The notes under the pieces: generated by a model
What the model was told of the DNA's origin: nothing
The model's input: the letters and a program-made list of their open reading frames with translations, nothing else
Database searches by the model: none
Made by a program: the position numbers and the translations under genes
DNA from: Smaragdicoccus niigatensis DSM 44881 = NBRC 103563
GTDB taxonomy: Bacteria > Actinomycetota > Actinomycetes > Mycobacteriales > Mycobacteriaceae
Length of the DNA: 64,000 nucleotides
Reading direction: 5' to 3'
Assembly (NCBI RefSeq): GCF_000380645.1
Contig: NZ_AQXZ01000018.1
Coordinates: 1-64,000 of the forward strand
Part shown: positions 13,022-20,676 of the stretch, piece after piece
Layout of the letters: every line of letters starts with the position of its first letter
Position numbering within the stretch: position 1 is the stretch's first letter

Positions 13022-13900
13022 GTGAAGAAACCGCATCGCGGACAAGGACAGGGTCGACCGACCCGCGCTGGGCAACAGCCGAAGCGCCCGCTTCCGCGAC
13101 TGAGCAACGCGAAGCCGGCTGCGGTCCAGAGCGGACCGACCGCTGAGCCGAAGAAGCTCGAACCTGGCGAAGGCATTCGCCTCCAGAAGGTGCTCGCCCA
13201 GGCAGGCGTCGCATCGCGGCGCGTTGCCGAGGACATGATCGCCGAAGGACGCGTCGAGGTCGACGGACTGATCGTCAGGGAGCAGGGCCTGCGGGTGAAC
13301 CCGAAGACGGCGATTGTTCGCGTCGACGGAACCCGGATCGTCGTTGCCGAGGACCTCGTCCACCTCGCGCTCAACAAGCCGCGCGGTGTGCACTCCACGA
13401 TGAGCGACGAATTCGGTCGTCCGTGCGTCGGTGACATCGTGGCCGAGCGGGTGGCCGCGGGTCAGCGCCTGTTCCATGTCGGACGGCTCGACGCTGACAC
13501 CGAAGGCCTGCTGTTGGTCACGAACGACGGCGATTTGGCGCACCGTCTGATGCACCCGTCGTACGAGATTGCGAAGACGTACATGGCGACGATCGACGGC
13601 GAGATCTCGCGCGCTGCGATCAAGGAACTCAAGCAGGGCGTCGAGCTCGAGGACGGGCCGGCCAAGGCTGACCGCGTCACGGTCGTCGATCTCGGCGAGG
13701 GCAAGTCGCTCGTGCGCGTCATCCTGCACGAAGGGCGGAATCACATCGTGCGCCGGATGTTCGAGGCGGTCGGCTACCCGGTCACGCGTCTCGTTCGCAC
13801 GCAGATCGGGCCGGTAGCGCTGGGAGACCAACGGCCGGGCTCGTTGCGCGCCCTCAACCGTCCGGAAGTTGGGAAACTGTACGAAGCGGTCGGGCTGTGA
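13022..13900 (+). CDS. rluB: rRNA pseudouridine synthase (RluB/RsuA family)
   Basis: Makes pseudouridine in rRNA, in this subfamily usually position 2605 of 23S rRNA. Residues 1-45 are a basic disordered tail. An S4 domain follows (IRLQKVLAQAGVASRR). The catalytic Asp lies in FHVGRLDADTEGLLLVTNDG. Length is 292 residues with a GTG start. It corresponds to Rv1711 and overlaps cmk by GTGA. The exact uridine is inferred from the family. Confidence 0.92.
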   Translation: MKKPHRGQGQGRPTRAGQQPKRPLPRLSNAKPAAVQSGPTAEPKKLEPGEGIRLQKVLAQAGVASRRVAEDMIAEGRVEVDGLIVREQGLRVNPKTAIVRVDGTRIVVAEDLVHLALNKPRGVHSTMSDEFGRPCVGDIVAERVAAGQRLFHVGRLDADTEGLLLVTNDGDLAHRLMHPSYEIAKTYMATIDGEISRAAIKELKQGVELEDGPAKADRVTVVDLGEGKSLVRVILHEGRNHIVRRMFEAVGYPVTRLVRTQIGPVALGDQRPGSLRALNRPEVGKLYEAVGL

Positions 13901-14613
13901 CCGGCGTTGGTGACGTGAGCGGGGGAACGATGGACAAACTCGTGGTCGCAATGGATGGCCCGTCGGGCACCGGTAAGTCGAGCGTTTCGCGCTTGCTCGC
14001 GGCTCGGCTGTCGGCCGCCTATCTCGACACGGGTGCGATGTATCGCGTCGCGACTCTCGCCGCCCTGCGTGCGGGCGCCGATCTGGACGACCCGGATTCG
14101 ATCAACGCGGCGGTCGCGGGAGTGCACCTCGGCATCGGCACCAACCCGTCGCAGGAGATGATCACCCTCGGTGGCGAGGATGTTCGCGACGAGATCCGCG
14201 GTAACGCAGTGACCAAGGCCGTTTCGGCTGTCTCGGCAGTGCCCGAGGTGCGCGCTCGGCTCGTCGACCGCCAGCGGTCGATCGCCGCCGAGCACGACCG
14301 GATCGTCGTCGAGGGACGCGACATCGGAACGGTCGTCCTCACCGACGCTGACGTGAAGATCTACCTCACGGCGACGGCGGAAGCGCGTGCGCTGCGCCGG
14401 AACCAGCAGAACATCGCCGAGGGCCGCGGCGATGACTTCGACGCCGTCCTTGCGGACGTGCAGCGTCGTGATGGCCTCGACTCGTCGCGGAAGGCATCGC
14501 CACTGCGGCAGGCCGACGATGCGATCGCAGTCGACAGCAGTGTCCTCGGGCGCGACGAAGTCGTCGAGGAGCTCTACCGGGTTGTATGTGAACGGACAGG
14601 AATCAAGGCGTGA
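13897..14613 (+). CDS. cmk: Cytidylate kinase
   Basis: Phosphorylates CMP and dCMP. The P-loop [14 protein letters not shown] and the family motif LDTGAMYR are clear, as is [11 protein letters not shown]. The GTG at 13,897 overlaps the rluB stop; an internal ATG at 13,930 behind GGGGGAA is an equally good start and would remove 11 residues. Length is 238 residues from the first start. It overlaps der by 4 bp. Confidence 0.94.
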   Translation: MTGVGDVSGGTMDKLVVAMDGPSGTGKSSVSRLLAARLSAAYLDTGAMYRVATLAALRAGADLDDPDSINAAVAGVHLGIGTNPSQEMITLGGEDVRDEIRGNAVTKAVSAVSAVPEVRARLVDRQRSIAAEHDRIVVEGRDIGTVVLTDADVKIYLTATAEARALRRNQQNIAEGRGDDFDAVLADVQRRDGLDSSRKASPLRQADDAIAVDSSVLGRDEVVEELYRVVCERTGIKA

Positions 14614-16022
14614 CCGAGGAAAATCTCGACGGCGACGGAACGTGGGCCGACGAGTCCGAGTGGGAGGTGGGCGAAGGGGAGGAGCTTCTCGACGACGAGA
14701 CTTCGCACGTTCGCACGCCGGTTCTCGCGGTGGTCGGCCGTCCGAATGTCGGTAAGTCGACGCTCGTCAACCGCATCATCGGCCGGCGTGAGGCGGTGGT
14801 CGAAGACATCCCCGGAGTGACCCGCGACCGCGTCACCTACGACGCCGAGTGGTCGGGCCGTCGCTTCCAGGTGCAGGACACCGGAGGGTGGGAGCCCGAC
14901 GCCAAGGGGCTGCAGCAGTCCATTGCGCGCCAGGCAGAGCACGCCATGCGAACCGCCGATGCGATTCTGCTGGTCGTCGACGCGGTTGTCGGCGTGACGG
15001 CGACCGATGAGGCAGCGGTGAAGATTCTTCGTCGGTCGAAGACGCCGGTTCTGCTGGTGGCCAACAAGGTCGACGACGCGCGGACCGAGATGGAAGTCGG
15101 CGCGCTGTGGTCGCTCGGCCTCGGCGAACCGCTTCCGGTCAGTGCGACCCACGGACGCGGTACCGGCGACTTGCTCGACAAGATCCTCGCGACGCTGCCC
15201 GAAACGCCCCGCGGTGACGTCATGAGCGGCGGTCCGCGACGCGTGGCTCTCGTCGGGAAGCCGAACGTCGGAAAGTCGAGCCTGCTCAACAAGCTGGCCG
15301 GCGACGAGCGCTCTGTTGTGCACGATGTCGCAGGTACCACGGTTGACCCGGTCGACTCGCTCGTCGAGTTGGGTGGGAAGGTGTGGCGCTTCGTCGACAC
15401 CGCCGGCCTGCGCAAGCGGGTGGCGCAGGCGAGCGGCACCGAGTTCTACGCGTCGCTGCGAACGAAGTCAGCGATCGAGACCGCCGAGCTGGCGATCCTG
15501 CTCATCGACGCCTCGATCCCGATGACTGAGCAGGACCAGCGCGTTCTCACCATGGTCGCTGATGCGGGCCGCGCGCTCGTGCTCGCGTTCAACAAGTGGG
15601 ACCTCGTCGACGAGGACCGCCGATACGAGCTGGGCCGAGAGATCGACCGCGAACTCGAGCGGGTGCCGTGGGCGGCGCGCGTGAACATCTCGGCCAAGAC
15701 CGGACGTTCCGTTCAGAAGCTCGTGCCGGCGATGGAGACGTCGCTGCAGTCGTGGGACAAACGAATTCCGACGGGCCGCTTGAACCAGTGGCTCAAGGAA
15801 ATTGTCATGGCGACGCCGCCGCCGATCCGCGGTGGAAAGCTGCCACGCGTGCTGTTCGCGACGCAGGCGGGGATCCGGCCGCCGACGTTCGTGCTGTTCA
15901 CGACGGGGTTCCTCGAGGCCGGCTACCGCCGATTCCTCGAGCGGAAGCTGCGCGAAGACTTCGGATTCGACGGCAGCCCGATCCGTATCTCGGTTCGGGT
16001 CCGCGAGAAGCGCTCGCGCTAG
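14610..16022 (+). CDS. der: Ribosome biogenesis GTPase Der (EngA)
   Basis: A double GTPase required for 50S subunit assembly. Two G domains are seen, each with a P-loop ([11 protein letters not shown] and [11 protein letters not shown]), NKVD/NKWD specificity motifs and DTGGW/DTAGL switch II motifs. A KH-like domain forms the last ~80 residues. The N-terminal 35 residues are acidic. Length is 470. It ends the conserved block; its stop overlaps by 4 bp the stop of the convergent lipase gene. Confidence 0.96.
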   Translation: MTEENLDGDGTWADESEWEVGEGEELLDDETSHVRTPVLAVVGRPNVGKSTLVNRIIGRREAVVEDIPGVTRDRVTYDAEWSGRRFQVQDTGGWEPDAKGLQQSIARQAEHAMRTADAILLVVDAVVGVTATDEAAVKILRRSKTPVLLVANKVDDARTEMEVGALWSLGLGEPLPVSATHGRGTGDLLDKILATLPETPRGDVMSGGPRRVALVGKPNVGKSSLLNKLAGDERSVVHDVAGTTVDPVDSLVELGGKVWRFVDTAGLRKRVAQASGTEFYASLRTKSAIETAELAILLIDASIPMTEQDQRVLTMVADAGRALVLAFNKWDLVDEDRRYELGREIDRELERVPWAARVNISAKTGRSVQKLVPAMETSLQSWDKRIPTGRLNQWLKEIVMATPPPIRGGKLPRVLFATQAGIRPPTFVLFTTGFLEAGYRRFLERKLREDFGFDGSPIRISVRVREKRSR

Positions 16023-17158
16023 TCGTTGTTCTCGAAGAGTTGGCGCGTGAAGTTCACGGTGTCCGGCTCGGAGGCGAAGACTGAGTCGACGTGACCGGTG
16101 GGGTACGCCTTGTCGGTCACGTTCGCGCCGCCGGCCCGCAGGTCGGAGATGAGCTTGTCGGTCGCGGTCGTCGGGATGAGTTCATCGCCCAGCGCGTGCG
16201 CCAGCATGATCGGCCGGTGGTAGCCGGACGTCGGGATCTCCAGCGTCTTCTCCAAGGCGGCCGCGAGCGGAGTGCCGGCGAGCGGCTTCGCGATCAGATC
16301 GTTGACGCTGAACCGGGTGAGTTCATCCATTCGTGCGCCGTTGCAGGCAATTTCGAGGGCATCGAGCACCTGGACGCCAAGCGGCGTCATGTAGGAGTTG
16401 ACGTTCAGATCCGGCCGTGCGGCGCGCAGTCCGGTGAGGACAAAGCCGAGGCGTCGCATGAGGCCTTCGTGAGACTGCGGGGGAGTCAGAGTCGCAGTGA
16501 TCGGTAGCAGTTGATCGAAGTTCGACGGCGGGACGATGGCAACGGCGCCGCGGAAATCCAACTCCGGGGCATACGAGGCAGCCAGGTTGGCGACGAAGAG
16601 GGTCGCGTGGCCGCCCTGGGATTCACCGATCGCCGCGAATCGGTTCGACAAGTTCACATCGACCTTGCGGGCGGCGCGCACCGCATCGAGGACGCTCGAC
16701 GCTTCGGACGGACCGTCGAGGTAAGGATGTATGCCGGGGGTTCCGAGGCCGACGTAGTCGGTGAGGACGACGGCAAATCCGAGCGCGAGCCATTGGTCGA
16801 CTTGGCTGGAGACGAAGTCGTCCAGGCCGGTGCGGCTCGGTGCACAGTCGTCGCCGATGCCAGTCGTTCCATGCGCGCGGGCGACGATAGGCCACCCGCC
16901 GCGCGGGGGCTGGCCAGCGGGCACGAAAAGCGCACTCGAGCTGAGCATCGGGCCATCGGGGCCGGTCGACCAATACGAAATTCGAGCGGTGACGGTGCTG
17001 CCGACGATGCGACCGAGTGGAAGTCCGGTGATCTCGGTGACCGTGCCCGGAGCGTGCGGATCCATTTGCTGTGCCGAGGCGTGCGTGGTGAGAGCAACCG
17101 CCGTGACCGAGAGCAATGCGCCAAGCTTCACCTTCGAAGAGATGGCAGCGTTGGTCAC
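16019..17158 (-). CDS. Secretory lipase (LIP family)
   Basis: A secreted alpha/beta-hydrolase of the secretory lipase family. The nucleophile elbow is GESQGG; the Asp and His are probably in LGDELIPT and PTGHVDSVF near the C-terminus. A signal peptide is predicted from the GTG at 17,158: positively charged start, hydrophobic [12 protein letters not shown] and a cleavage site near HASA-QQ, giving 379 residues. An ATG 48 bases further upstream keeps the frame open and would lengthen the N-terminus. The substrate is unknown; mycolic-acid bacteria use such lipases on host or environmental lipids. Confidence 0.82.
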   Translation of the reverse strand: MTNAAISSKVKLGALLSVTAVALTTHASAQQMDPHAPGTVTEITGLPLGRIVGSTVTARISYWSTGPDGPMLSSSALFVPAGQPPRGGWPIVARAHGTTGIGDDCAPSRTGLDDFVSSQVDQWLALGFAVVLTDYVGLGTPGIHPYLDGPSEASSVLDAVRAARKVDVNLSNRFAAIGESQGGHATLFVANLAASYAPELDFRGAVAIVPPSNFDQLLPITATLTPPQSHEGLMRRLGFVLTGLRAARPDLNVNSYMTPLGVQVLDALEIACNGARMDELTRFSVNDLIAKPLAGTPLAAALEKTLEIPTSGYHRPIMLAHALGDELIPTTATDKLISDLRAGGANVTDKAYPTGHVDSVFASEPDTVNFTRQLFENND

Positions 17159-17307
17159 GAGGTTAAAGCCTAACGGAAAACGGATAATCCACTGTTTCGT
17201 CGGCATCGCATACCCGTCTCGGTTTGGGACCCGACACTCGCAGTCGGGGGATTGGCACATCCGCCCGGGGGTGCGGTAGATTCGTCACGCATCCCGCGCG
17301 GATGCGG

Positions 17308-17384
<77 letters not shown>

Positions 17385-17421
17385 TGGTCAACTTGGTGAA
17401 AACCAAAGAGTGACAACAGAA

Positions 17422-17458
17422 TTCGGCCCCGGGATGGTTCCAACATCCCGGGGCCGAA
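17422..17458. terminator. Bidirectional terminator between tRNA-Pro and integrase
   Basis: A perfect 15-bp inverted repeat (TTCGGCCCCGGGATG with its complement) around a 7-base loop lies between the tRNA and the convergent integrase gene. T-rich sequence follows on the right and A-rich sequence precedes on the left, so it can stop both strands. Confidence 0.85.
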
Positions 17459-17479
17459 CTCCGTTTTGGGGCACGAAAA

Positions 17480-18688
17480 CTAGGAAAGAACTAGGGACGA
17501 CTCCCCGGCGACCTTCCGCAGTAGGGCCGCGGTCTTCTCTGCCGACTCCGCACCGAGGTTGCGGGACAGGTGACCGTATACATCCGCGGTGATCGCAACG
17601 CTCGAGTGACCGTGCCTTTTGCTGATGACTTCCAGAGGAACCCCTGCCTCTAGCTGAATCGACGCCGAGAAATGGCGCAGTCCGTGGAAATGCAGGGTCG
17701 GCACGTTCGAAGCCCTGACGTACCGGGAGAAGGTCTTCGACACCCGCTCCGGCTGCCACGGTGCCCCAGCTTCGGCAGTGAAGACGCGGTTATCGGAGTC
17801 CTGCCAGGCCGATCCATGTGCCATCCGGTCAGCCCGCTGGGCGATACGGTGCCGCTTCAAGAGGGTCACCGTGTCGGCGTCCAGATCGACGATGCGACCG
17901 GCACCCGCGTCCGTCTTCGGCGGACCCACGACGATCTCGCGGCCCACCTGCACAGCCTGCTGATTGACCTTGAGGTAACCGTCCTCGAGATTCACGTCCG
18001 ACCAACGCAGGCCGCACAGCTCACCCCGGCGAAGACCGTGGATACCGGCGACGTAGAGCAGCGGATAGAGCCGCTTCGCCTTGATCGGGTCCATGAAGGC
18101 GGCAAACTCCGCCGGGGTCCACGGAATGATCTTCGGGTTGTCGGCACTGGCCAGGCGGAGTTTCTGGGCCACGTTGCGTTCGACCAGCTTGTCCTCCATC
18201 GCCTGTGTCAGAGCAGCGCAGAGAACCGCGTTTACCCGCTTGATGGTCGTTGGGGAGAGCTTCGGTTTCGCGGCCCGGATATCGGCGTATGCCTTGCGGA
18301 CGTGGCCGGCTTCCAGCTCGGTCAGCTTGAGGTGACCGAGGTACGGGCGAAGGTAGGTCTTCGCCAACGTGGTGTAGTTCGCCACCGTCGCCGGCCGGCG
18401 TCCGGTCGCCGCGAGCGTGGGCAACCACTCGTCCAAGTACTCCGCAACAGTCCGTTTGCGGTCGTAGACGAATGCCCCCATGCCGTGCTTGAGAAGGACT
18501 TCGACCCGGTGGTCCTTGGCGTCTTGCAGGGTCTTGAAGGGTGCCTTGGTGTACTGGATGCGCTTGCCGTCCGCGTTGGCTCCCATGTCGATGTACACGA
18601 CATAGCCCGAATGGACCTTGCATCCCTTCTCCGGGCACGTCTTCGTGCATTTCCGGTAGATGCCGGGGTTGTTGGCAACTTTCCTCAC
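17480..18688 (-). CDS. int: Tyrosine integrase of the island
   Basis: A 402-residue phage-type site-specific recombinase that should integrate and excise the element at tRNA-Pro. The N-terminus has a small Cys cluster (CTKTCPEKGC) and an Arm-binding region; a SAM-like core domain spans about residues 80-180. Catalytic residues are Arg220 (HGLRRGELCGL), the HGLRHFSA box, RHGHSS, and the nucleophile Tyr in ITADVYGH. It sits 98 bases from attL and starts inside the upstream gene (4-bp overlap), so both are made from one transcript. Confidence 0.95.
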   Translation of the reverse strand: MRKVANNPGIYRKCTKTCPEKGCKVHSGYVVYIDMGANADGKRIQYTKAPFKTLQDAKDHRVEVLLKHGMGAFVYDRKRTVAEYLDEWLPTLAATGRRPATVANYTTLAKTYLRPYLGHLKLTELEAGHVRKAYADIRAAKPKLSPTTIKRVNAVLCAALTQAMEDKLVERNVAQKLRLASADNPKIIPWTPAEFAAFMDPIKAKRLYPLLYVAGIHGLRRGELCGLRWSDVNLEDGYLKVNQQAVQVGREIVVGPPKTDAGAGRIVDLDADTVTLLKRHRIAQRADRMAHGSAWQDSDNRVFTAEAGAPWQPERVSKTFSRYVRASNVPTLHFHGLRHFSASIQLEAGVPLEVISKRHGHSSVAITADVYGHLSRNLGAESAEKTAALLRKVAGESSLVLS

Positions 18689-19215
18689 TTGTCGGTTTCT
18701 CCCTCTGTTGTGGTGGTGATGTACCCGGCCTGTTCGGCGCGGGCGATAAGCCTGTAAGCCTGACTTCGACTTCGGCTCAGTCGTTGTTCGATGAGGTCTC
18801 GGGTTTGCGACCGGTTCCCGCCGGCCTCGTCGAAGATTGCGGCGACCTGTTCGAGTAGGCCGCGGGTCACGTCATGGCGTCGCGGGACCGCAGGGTCGGC
18901 ATGGGCGGCAATCTGGCCGGTCATGTCCGATACGGCCCGTTCGAGCAACCGTGGCAGGGATAGCGCGCGGAGGTCTTCTGCGGAGACCCACTCGCCGGGC
19001 CGGGCGATGACCTCCACGCTGGTTGCATGGGGTTCGGTGCCCGGTCCCAAGGTGAAGGAGAACCGGACGGTGTGCCAGCCGTGGAACCGGAAGCTCGCGG
19101 CGAAGGTGCCGGATAGGTCTTGTCGTTCCGGGGGCTCGGTCGGATTGTCCTGCATCGCCTCTAGGAGGTCTTCGGGGACGTCGTACCGAACACTCTCGAT
19201 CAATAGGTGTCGCAC
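18685..19215 (-). CDS. Putative HTH regulator upstream of integrase
   Basis: A 176-residue protein of no firmly recognised family. The last ~50 residues (RSQTRDLIEQRLSRSRSQAY) look like a helix-turn-helix, while residues 30-90 are beta-rich. It starts at a GTG and overlaps the integrase by ATGA. The start region overlaps an inverted repeat (TGTCGCA/TGCGACA), and the excisionase-like gene is read the other way. A role as the control protein of the element is inferred from this arrangement. Confidence 0.65.
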   Translation of the reverse strand: MRHLLIESVRYDVPEDLLEAMQDNPTEPPERQDLSGTFAASFRFHGWHTVRFSFTLGPGTEPHATSVEVIARPGEWVSAEDLRALSLPRLLERAVSDMTGQIAAHADPAVPRRHDVTRGLLEQVAAIFDEAGGNRSQTRDLIEQRLSRSRSQAYRLIARAEQAGYITTTTEGETDK

Positions 19216-19257
19216 GTTGCAATACTATGCGACAGTCAGCATGTGGCGCAATGCGAC
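19208..19257. promoter_or_regulatory. Divergent control region with TGTCGCA repeats
   Basis: TGTCGCA at 19,208-19,214 faces TGCGACA at 19,228-19,234, and TGCGAC recurs at 19,252. The repeats lie between or at the starts of the leftward regulator/integrase unit and the rightward excisionase-like gene. This is the expected place for an operator that controls the excision decision. Confidence 0.5.
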
Positions 19258-19280
19258 GCGATGCGGCGATCATTGGCGTT

Positions 19281-19499
19281 ATGGACGATGAAATGGCGGC
19301 TCTGACGGCCGCCGACCTAGAGAACTTGCCGGCGAAGTTGCGGGTGCCCGAGGCTGCGCGAGTGCTCCGTATGGCCGACCGGACCGCGTATCGACAGATC
19401 AAGGACGGCCGGTTCCCGGTCCGTGTATTCGGTGGGGATGGGACGCGACAGTACGTCCTCGGTGCCGACTTGGCGAAGCACCTGACGGGCGCGTCGTGA
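19281..19499 (+). CDS. Excisionase-like HTH protein
   Basis: A 72-residue protein with a MerR/excisionase-type winged helix: LRVPEAARVLRMADRTAYRQ, then IKDGRFPVRVFGG and a final strand. Such proteins bend DNA at att sites to drive excision or act as small repressors. The ATG at 19,281 fits the domain; an in-frame ATG at 19,227 would add 18 residues lacking likeness to the family. It is divergent from the integrase unit. Confidence 0.75.
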   Translation: MDDEMAALTAADLENLPAKLRVPEAARVLRMADRTAYRQIKDGRFPVRVFGGDGTRQYVLGADLAKHLTGAS

Positions 19500-19607
19500 C
19501 AGTGGAAACGCAGTATGACGGATCACGAAAGTTGCTCAGAGGGGCGGGCGGCGATGCGGCGACCTCGGACAGGTCGGCGATGAAACTAGCTCGATCGGAT
19601 CGGAACC

Positions 19608-19739
19608 GTGGTGATCGTCGTTTCCGTGTGGTCGATCTCAATCGTCATCGTTGTCATGACCATCGCCGAGTGGTCCTGGCCGATCATTATCGCCACGATG
19701 GTCGCCGCGTTGTCGATCTCGATCGTCGCGGCCCTGTAG
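19608..19739 (+). CDS. Small hydrophobic membrane peptide
   Basis: A 43-codon open frame starting GTG-GTG (19,608) encodes an almost wholly hydrophobic peptide: MVIVVSVWSISIVIVVMTI, then a short EWSWP turn, then IIIATMVAALSISIVAAL. This makes one long or two short membrane spans. An in-frame stop lies 21 bases upstream. A longer frame overlaps on the same strand, but its product is a run of Arg, Asp and His, the usual look of a shifted membrane gene. No strong ribosome site is seen; a GGA precedes the start. Confidence 0.45.
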   Translation: MVIVVSVWSISIVIVVMTIAEWSWPIIIATMVAALSISIVAAL

Positions 19740-19916
19740 CGACTAGCGGGAGCGTGATCCCGGCCCCGTTGCAGCTCCGTCGTGGCCCTAGTTTTCTCCT
19801 AGTTCGGGGTATAGAACCGCAGGTCAGAAGCGTGGCACTTGATCGGGTGTCAAGTGGACAAGGGGATAAGACGGCATGAAACCGACCTATAACGTGGAAA
19901 CCCGGCGGGAGCGATC

Positions 19917-20246
19917 GTGATGGGACGCCGACAAGCCAACAGTCTGCCTATGCCGCCGCGCAATGTGCCGGTCAAGACCGATTCGCCTTACCGCGAACGC
20001 ATGACACCTCGAGAAATCGCGTTGGTCTACGGCAAGCGCGAGGCGGAGGTTACCGCAGAGATGGAACGCCAGAGAACCGCCGGCCACTCTGTGTTCGCGG
20101 TGCCGGTCGCCTGGCGGCGGGCCGGGATTGAGCGGATCGACCTGTTCATGAGCGAGACGGACGCCGACGACCTGGCCGGCTTCTTCGGGTGGGCCGAGCG
20201 TCACGACCGCGAGGGTAGAGCTGGGGCAATGTTATCGGGCCGGTAA
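19917..20246 (+). CDS. Hypothetical island protein
   Basis: A 109-residue protein starting GTG-ATG (19,917 or 19,920) behind CGGGAG. It is charged, with a probable helical segment (TPREIALVYGKREAEVTAEM) and an acidic end (FMSETDADDLAGFFGW). No family is recognised. It lies between the xis-like and second HTH genes in the early region of the element. Confidence 0.6.
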   Translation: MMGRRQANSLPMPPRNVPVKTDSPYRERMTPREIALVYGKREAEVTAEMERQRTAGHSVFAVPVAWRRAGIERIDLFMSETDADDLAGFFGWAERHDREGRAGAMLSGR

Positions 20247-20321
20247 GCGAGGCCAGTCCCTATACAGCTGTCAACCAAAGATTTTGCGGCACAATCGAAT
20301 ACGACGAATGCAAGGGGTAGG

Positions 20322-20510
20322 ATGGACAGCATGAGTAAGACCGACTGGCTGACTCCACAAGAGGCAGCCGAGGAACTACGGGTGAACCCGACCACGGTCC
20401 ATGCGTGGATTCATTCGGGCCGCCTGCCGGCGATGCAGGTATCACCTCGGGTGACCAGGATCGACCGACGCGACCTAGACGCCCTTGTGGCGTCGAGCTA
20501 TCGCCGCTAG
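20322..20510 (+). CDS. HTH domain protein (excisionase/AlpA type)
   Basis: A 62-residue protein that is almost entirely one helix-turn-helix: LTPQEAAEELRVNPTTVHAW followed by IHSGRLPAMQVSPRVTRIDR. This is the HTH_17 type found in excisionases and phage AlpA-like activators. The start is ATG 20,322 behind AAGGGGTAGG, or ATG 20,331. Its place just before the replication gene suggests it controls that gene. Confidence 0.8.
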   Translation: MDSMSKTDWLTPQEAAEELRVNPTTVHAWIHSGRLPAMQVSPRVTRIDRRDLDALVASSYRR

Positions 20511-20603
20511 CCCTAAACCTGCCTGTCTGCGCTGACATACGCCCCTGATCTCCTCAGCGCCCCTCACAGCCTTCTAGAACCCCTAGATGCGCAGACAAGG
20601 CGA

Positions 20604-20643
20604 AACCCCCGGCTTAACGCCCGCCCAAAGGGCACCGGGGGTT
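20604..20643 (+). terminator. Hairpin upstream of the replication gene
   Basis: A perfect 9-bp inverted repeat (AACCCCCGG and CCGGGGGTT) with a 22-base loop lies between the HTH gene and the replication gene. It may terminate the early transcript or act as an attenuator. It lacks a long T run. Confidence 0.5.
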
Positions 20644-20676
20644 CCATACGACCTTGTGAGGAGATCAGCTCCCATT

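Noticed and set aside
19496-19879. 127-codon open frame over the small membrane peptide
   Set aside because: Product is rich in R, D and H with no structure; the overlapping hydrophobic frame explains the sequence better.
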